This document shows, piece after piece, positions 6,439 through 9,510 of a DNA stretch of 9,510 bases. The position numbers were made by a program, and so were the translations under genes. This stretch comes from Acidicaldus organivorans (lineage in GTDB: Bacteria; Pseudomonadota; Alphaproteobacteria; Acetobacterales; Acetobacteraceae). The stretch spans positions 1,532-11,041 of the forward strand of contig KN174011.1 in NCBI GenBank assembly GCA_000759655.1. The letters are read 5' to 3'. The first letter of the stretch is position 1; every line of letters begins with the position of its first letter. The notes under the pieces are model-generated. The model was not told the DNA's origin. It saw nothing but the letters and a program-made list of their open reading frames with translations, and did not search any database.

Positions 6439-6963
6439 ATGACGTTTTCGATTTCCGCCCCGATTTGCGCCCGTATTTCCGCCCGCGCCCTCTTGTTGCC
6501 GGGCTTGGCGCTCGCCGCCCTCCTCATCGCGGCAAACCCCCACCCCGCTGCCGCCCAGGCGGCGAGTTCCTCCTCCCAAAATCAGGGCGCCAGTCAAAGC
6601 GCCGCGCCCACCGACCCCGAACGGCCCTACATCGTCAAGGACGGCAGGGTGGATTTCCACACCTTCAACGGCTATCGCCGCTATGGCGACAACTGCCTGC
6701 GCTGCCACGGCCCGGACGGGGCGGGGAGTTCCTATGCGCCCGATCTCACCGACTCGCTCAAGCACATGACCAAGGAGCAGTTCGAGGAAACGGTTATCAA
6801 CGGGCGCAAGAACGTGACCACCGCCACCGAGAACGTCATGCCGGCCTTCGGCACCGTGCCCGACGTGGTGGAAAACCTCGACGACATCTACGCCTATCTC
6901 AAGGCCCGCTCGGATGGCGTGCTCGGCCGCGGCCGTCCCAAGCGGCTCGATGGCGAAGACTGA
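6439..6963 (+). CDS. xoxG: XoxG-type cytochrome c, electron acceptor of XoxF
   Basis: This 174-aa periplasmic monohaem cytochrome c has a signal peptide with core ALLLPGLALAALLIAA and cleavage near AAAQ40. The haem site is Cys86-Leu-Arg-Cys89-His90 in NCLRCHGPDGAGSSYAPDL; the distal ligand is Met134 in NVMPAFGTV. A Ser/Gln-rich linker (41-58) joins the signal to the haem domain, and YIVKDGRVDFHTFNGYRRYGDNC matches the methanol-metabolism cytochrome family next to xoxF. Its role is to take electrons from reduced XoxF and pass them on to the respiratory chain. The start was chosen as the ATG right before the signal peptide; the ribosome site is weak. xoxJ begins one base after its stop, so the two are very probably cotranscribed. 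Confidence 0.92.
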   Translation: MTFSISAPICARISARALLLPGLALAALLIAANPHPAAAQAASSSSQNQGASQSAAPTDPERPYIVKDGRVDFHTFNGYRRYGDNCLRCHGPDGAGSSYAPDLTDSLKHMTKEQFEETVINGRKNVTTATENVMPAFGTVPDVVENLDDIYAYLKARSDGVLGRGRPKRLDGED

Positions 6964-6964
6964 G

Positions 6965-7900
6965 ATGAAACGCGCCCGGATGAAACGCTTCGGGATGAGA
7001 AGGGTCTCGGGGTTCAGCAGGCGGTCCTGCCGCCTGCGCGCCCTCGCCGCGGCAGGGCTTTGCGCCCTCGCCGCGGGCCCCGCACTCGCCCAGCCCGCGC
7101 CGCTTCCCCCCGCCCTCGCCTCGGAGACCGAGTTCCGCGTCTGCGCCGACCCGGGCAACCTCCCCTACTCCAACGAGAGGGGCGAGGGGTTCGAGAACAA
7201 GCTCGCCGAGATGTTCGCAGGCTATGTCAACAAACCGCTCACCTATGCCTGGTTCCCGCAGATCGTGGGGTTTTACCGCAACACGCTCTTTGCCCATAAA
7301 TGCGACGTGGTGATGGGGACAGTAAGCGGCGGGGAGATGGTCGATACCACCAATCCCTACTACCACACCGCCTATGTCATCGTCACCCGCACCGAGGACC
7401 ATATCGGCGCAACCAGTCTCGGCGATCCCGTCTTCGCCGACAAGAAGATCGGCGTGGTCGCCGCCACCCCGCCCACCGACCTCCTCGCCAAGCACCACCT
7501 GCTCGCCCACGTCACCCCCTATCATCTGACGGTGGACACAAGGGTCGAGTCGCCGGCGCGCTCCATGCTCCACGACCTGGTCGAGAAGAAGATCGACGTG
7601 GCGCTCGTCTGGGGGCCGTTCGCGGGCTATTACATCACCCACGAGCACTTGCCCCTGCACATGGCGTTCCTGGAAAGCGAGCCGGACGGGCCGCGGCTCG
7701 ACTACCGGATCGCGATGGGGGTGAGGCCTGCCGACACCGCCTTCCGCCGCACCCTCAGTTCCCTCATCCGCGCCCATCAGGACGAGATCAATGCGCTTCT
7801 CGTCTCTTACGGGATCCCGCTCCTCGATGAGCAGAACCATCCTCTCCTGCCGCTTGCGGCAGGAGCCTCTCCGGACGCACCCGGCGCCGCCAAGCCCTGA
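6965..7900 (+). CDS. xoxJ: XoxJ, periplasmic binding-protein-like partner of XoxF
   Basis: The 311-aa protein belongs to the quinoprotein-dehydrogenase-associated group of solute-binding-protein folds (MoxJ/XoxJ type). It has a very basic N-terminus with three in-frame Met codons (6965, 6980, 6995), a signal core RALAAAGLCALAAGPALA and likely cleavage at ALAQ43. Family landmarks are FRVCADPGNLPYSNERGEGFENKLAE (Cys60), HKCDVVMGTVSG (Cys113), TNPYYHTAYV, KKIGVVAATPP and VALVWGPFAGYY. Cys60 and Cys113 may form a disulfide. The gene has no ABC permease or ATPase neighbours, consistent with a chaperone or activation role for XoxF rather than transport. The first ATG is preferred because it follows the xoxG stop by one base. 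The 3' end overlaps the next gene by 74 bases if that gene starts at 7827. Confidence 0.9.
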   Translation: MKRARMKRFGMRRVSGFSRRSCRLRALAAAGLCALAAGPALAQPAPLPPALASETEFRVCADPGNLPYSNERGEGFENKLAEMFAGYVNKPLTYAWFPQIVGFYRNTLFAHKCDVVMGTVSGGEMVDTTNPYYHTAYVIVTRTEDHIGATSLGDPVFADKKIGVVAATPPTDLLAKHHLLAHVTPYHLTVDTRVESPARSMLHDLVEKKIDVALVWGPFAGYYITHEHLPLHMAFLESEPDGPRLDYRIAMGVRPADTAFRRTLSSLIRAHQDEINALLVSYGIPLLDEQNHPLLPLAAGASPDAPGAAKP

Positions 7901-8498
7901 GCGCGAGAAGGCGCCCCGCCCTCCGCTCCGCCCGCTCGCGCTGGTCCTGATCGCGCTGGTCCTGATCGTGCTCCTGGCCGGGGGGGCGGTGCCGATGCCG
8001 GAGGGCTACCGGCTCGATGACTATCACGCCCCCGTCCCCGACCGCGTCCCGGGCGGCACCGTGCTCGATCTGCCCGCGCTCCAGCACCTCATCGCCGCCT
8101 CCCATCCCCTGCTCATCGACGTGCTGCCCGCCCCGCGCAAGCCGCAAGGGATGAAGCCCTCCATGCTCTGGCTTCCCCCGCCCCATCTCGACCTGCCGGG
8201 GAGTATCTGGATCCCCGATGCGGGACGGGGCGCGCTCGCCCCCGCCTTCGAGGCGTGGCTGCGCGCAACCCTCGCCCGGCTCACCAAGGGGGATGTCACC
8301 GCGCCCATGGTGTTCTACTGCCAGGCCGAGTGCTGGATGAGCTGGAATGCGGCGAAGCGGGCGGCGAGCTGGGGGTACCGGCGCGTCTACTGGTACCCGG
8401 ACGGGGTGGATGGGTGGAAGAAGGCGGGGCTGCCGCTCGCCCCTGCCACACCGCTCACCCCGGAGACGCCCCTTCCCGCCGAGGCTCCCCCCTCCTGA
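7827..8498 (+). CDS. Membrane-anchored rhodanese-like CX3CW protein, PQQ-catabolism associated
   Basis: This matches the family annotated as PQQ-dependent catabolism-associated CXXCW motif protein. From the ATG at 7827 it has 223 aa: a basic Pro-rich N-terminus, one hydrophobic segment (about 37-53, LALVLIALVLIVLLAGG) acting as anchor or uncleaved signal, then a rhodanese-like periplasmic domain. That domain contains LLIDVLP, the active-site loop FYCQAECWMSWNAAKRA (Cys165, Cys169, Trp170) and RVYWYPDGVDGWKKAGLPL. Cys165 sits where a rhodanese keeps its catalytic cysteine. The spacing seen here is C-X3-C-W. The start is uncertain: 7791 is a second ATG, neither has a good ribosome site, and both lie inside xoxJ, implying translational coupling. 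A thiol-redox or maturation role for the quinoprotein system is inference. Confidence 0.82.
   Translation: MSRTILSCRLRQEPLRTHPAPPSPEREKAPRPPLRPLALVLIALVLIVLLAGGAVPMPEGYRLDDYHAPVPDRVPGGTVLDLPALQHLIAASHPLLIDVLPAPRKPQGMKPSMLWLPPPHLDLPGSIWIPDAGRGALAPAFEAWLRATLARLTKGDVTAPMVFYCQAECWMSWNAAKRAASWGYRRVYWYPDGVDGWKKAGLPLAPATPLTPETPLPAEAPPS
7938..7967 (+). repeat. 15-bp tandem duplication inside the membrane segment
   Basis: GCGCTGGTCCTGATC is repeated exactly twice in tandem and in frame, encoding ALVLI-ALVLI in the hydrophobic anchor of the CX3CW protein. It looks like a recent slippage duplication lengthening the membrane segment by five residues. Confidence 0.85.
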
Positions 8499-8525
8499 AC
8501 GCTGCGGAGGCGACGCGGGACCCTC

Positions 8526-8538
8526 GGGGGCCTCCCCC
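8526..8538 (+). other. Small GC hairpin in the gap before sseA
   Basis: GGGGG and CCCCC flank a CCT loop, shortly after the stop of the CX3CW gene. No T-run follows, so termination here is doubtful. Confidence 0.3.
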
Positions 8539-8613
8539 AGGCGCCCCCCTAGGGATGTGGGGCGAAGAAGAGGGGCGCAAAGAAAGACTTGGCAGGCGGT
8601 TCGGGGCGCTTAT

Positions 8614-8639
8614 CCTTCACCCCTCTTCCTTCACCCCTC
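8614..8639 (+). repeat. 12-bp direct repeat upstream of sseA
   Basis: CCTTCACCCCTC occurs at 8614-8625 and 8628-8639, separated by TT. The pair lies about 20 bp before the sseA start, in the 159-bp gap following the xox operon. It could be a slippage product or a regulator site. I see no good promoter in the gap. Confidence 0.7.
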
Positions 8640-8657
8640 ACGCGGCGGGGACTGCAC

Positions 8658-9510
8658 ATGGACCCTCTGGTCAGCACGGAATGGCTTGCGGCGCATCTCG
8701 GCGCGCCCGATCTCGTGGTTTTCGATGCCACCTACTACCTCCCCAACGAGGGCAAGGACGGCCGCGCCGAATACGAGGCGGCGCATATCCCGGGCGCCCT
8801 CTTCTTCGACATCGACGAGATCGCCGATCCCGACACCGACCTCCCCCACATGGTCCCCACCCCGGGCCGCTTCGCCCGGCTGATGACCGCACTCGGGGTC
8901 GGCCCCGCCACCCGCGTCGTCTTCTACGACCAGAAGGGCCTCGCCTCCGCCGCCCGCGGCTGGTGGCTGCTCCGCCTCTTCGGCCATGACCAGGCGGCGG
9001 TGCTCGATGGCGGGCTTCCCAAATGGCGCGCCGAGGGCCGCCCCGTCGCCCAAGGGAGAGAGCCTTCGCGCCCCGCCCCCGCGCCCTTCCCGCCCCGCTT
9101 CCGCGCCCGCCTCCTGCGCGGGCTCGGCGACCTCCTCGACGATCTCGCCCATGGCCGCGAGATCGTACTCGATGCCCGCTCGGCAGGCCGCTTCGCCGGG
9201 GAGGAGCCCGAGCCGCGGCAAGGAGTGAGCCCGGGCTGCATTCCGGGAAGCCGCAACCTCCCCTACACCGAGCTCCTGACCCCGGAGCGCACCTTCCGCC
9301 CGCCCGAGGAGCTCCGCGCCCTCTTCGCCGCGCGCGGCATCGACGGGAGCCGGCCGGTGGTGGTGAGCTGCGGCTCGGGTGTCTCGGCGGCGATGCTGGC
9401 GCTCGGCATGCGCCTTGCGGGTCTGCCCGATCCCGCCCTCTATGACGGCTCGTGGACGGAATGGGCCACCCATCCCGCCACACCCAAGGCCAACACGCCG
9501 CCCAACACCC
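8658..9510 (+). CDS. sseA: 3-mercaptopyruvate sulfurtransferase, SseA type (3' end beyond window)
   Basis: This two-domain rhodanese transfers sulfur from 3-mercaptopyruvate to thiols or cyanide, probably in the cytoplasm, since the N-terminus MDPLVSTEWLAAHL has no signal peptide. The frame stays open for 284 codons to the window edge. The inactive N-terminal domain (about 1-125) has AEYEAAHIPGALFFDID and the YDQKG loop with Asp91 in place of the active cysteine. The C-terminal domain has LDARSAGRFAGEEPEPR and the active loop SCGSGVSA with Cys238; the CG(S/T)GV form indicates mercaptopyruvate rather than thiosulfate sulfurtransferase. In the conserved GHIPG motif of the second domain the histidine is replaced by cysteine (GCIPG, Cys194). 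With similar enzymes near 280-290 aa, only the last residues are missing. The Shine-Dalgarno is weak. Confidence 0.92.
   Translation, partial: MDPLVSTEWLAAHLGAPDLVVFDATYYLPNEGKDGRAEYEAAHIPGALFFDIDEIADPDTDLPHMVPTPGRFARLMTALGVGPATRVVFYDQKGLASAARGWWLLRLFGHDQAAVLDGGLPKWRAEGRPVAQGREPSRPAPAPFPPRFRARLLRGLGDLLDDLAHGREIVLDARSAGRFAGEEPEPRQGVSPGCIPGSRNLPYTELLTPERTFRPPEELRALFAARGIDGSRPVVVSCGSGVSAAMLALGMRLAGLPDPALYDGSWTEWATHPATPKANTPPNT

Noticed and set aside
6899..7840. A 313-codon minus-strand frame over xoxJ
   Set aside because: It is an antisense shadow of a clear XoxJ coding sequence, and its composition is typical of such shadows.
6965..7900. Substrate-binding protein of an amino-acid ABC transporter
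   Set aside because: No permease or ATPase is nearby, the gene sits directly behind xoxF-xoxG, and its motifs fit the quinoprotein-associated MoxJ/XoxJ group.
8631..9473. A 280-codon minus-strand frame over the sulfurtransferase
   Set aside because: The plus-strand frame carries all SseA motifs, while the minus frame has none.

Overview
The window is a GC-rich, densely coding stretch of a bacterial chromosome. It most likely comes from an alphaproteobacterium. The best pointers are an FzlA-type GST-fold protein (a family known from Alphaproteobacteria), the plsX-fabH pair, and a lanthanide-type methanol dehydrogenase locus of the kind found in methylotrophic or facultatively methylotrophic members of that class. 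I cannot place it in a family or genus.

Layout. Positions 1-1816 (+) hold housekeeping lipid genes: the 3' part of plsX, then fabH, whose GTG/TGA overlap with plsX suggests translational coupling. At 1934-2602 (+) lies fzlA, a catalytically repurposed GST-fold protein linked to FtsZ; it may be read from a leaderless mRNA. Convergent to it, at 2675-3864 (-), are two overlapping genes for exported proteins of unknown function (270 aa and 126 aa). At 4011-4217 (+) is a short four-cysteine gene with a very strong Shine-Dalgarno sequence, divergent from that pair.

The main object of interest is the (+) block from about 4230 to the right edge. A region with several inverted repeats and a good sigma70-like promoter (TTGACG-N16-TATATT) leads, through a roughly 175-nt structured leader, into xoxF. 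XoxF is a PQQ quinoprotein methanol dehydrogenase carrying the extra aspartate diagnostic of lanthanide use. A strong GC hairpin follows, then xoxG (cytochrome c electron acceptor), xoxJ (periplasmic binding-protein-like partner) and a membrane-anchored rhodanese-like protein with a CX3CW motif. After a 159-bp gap comes a two-domain 3-mercaptopyruvate sulfurtransferase (sseA-like), which runs off the end.

How it works together. XoxF would oxidise methanol to formaldehyde or formate in the periplasm and pass electrons to XoxG, with XoxJ needed for activation or assembly. The CX3CW protein, and the three unknown genes flanking xoxF upstream, are candidates for accessory roles such as maturation, metal or cofactor handling, or thiol redox. 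That part is inference from gene order. No RNA genes, mobile elements, CRISPR arrays or phage features were seen.
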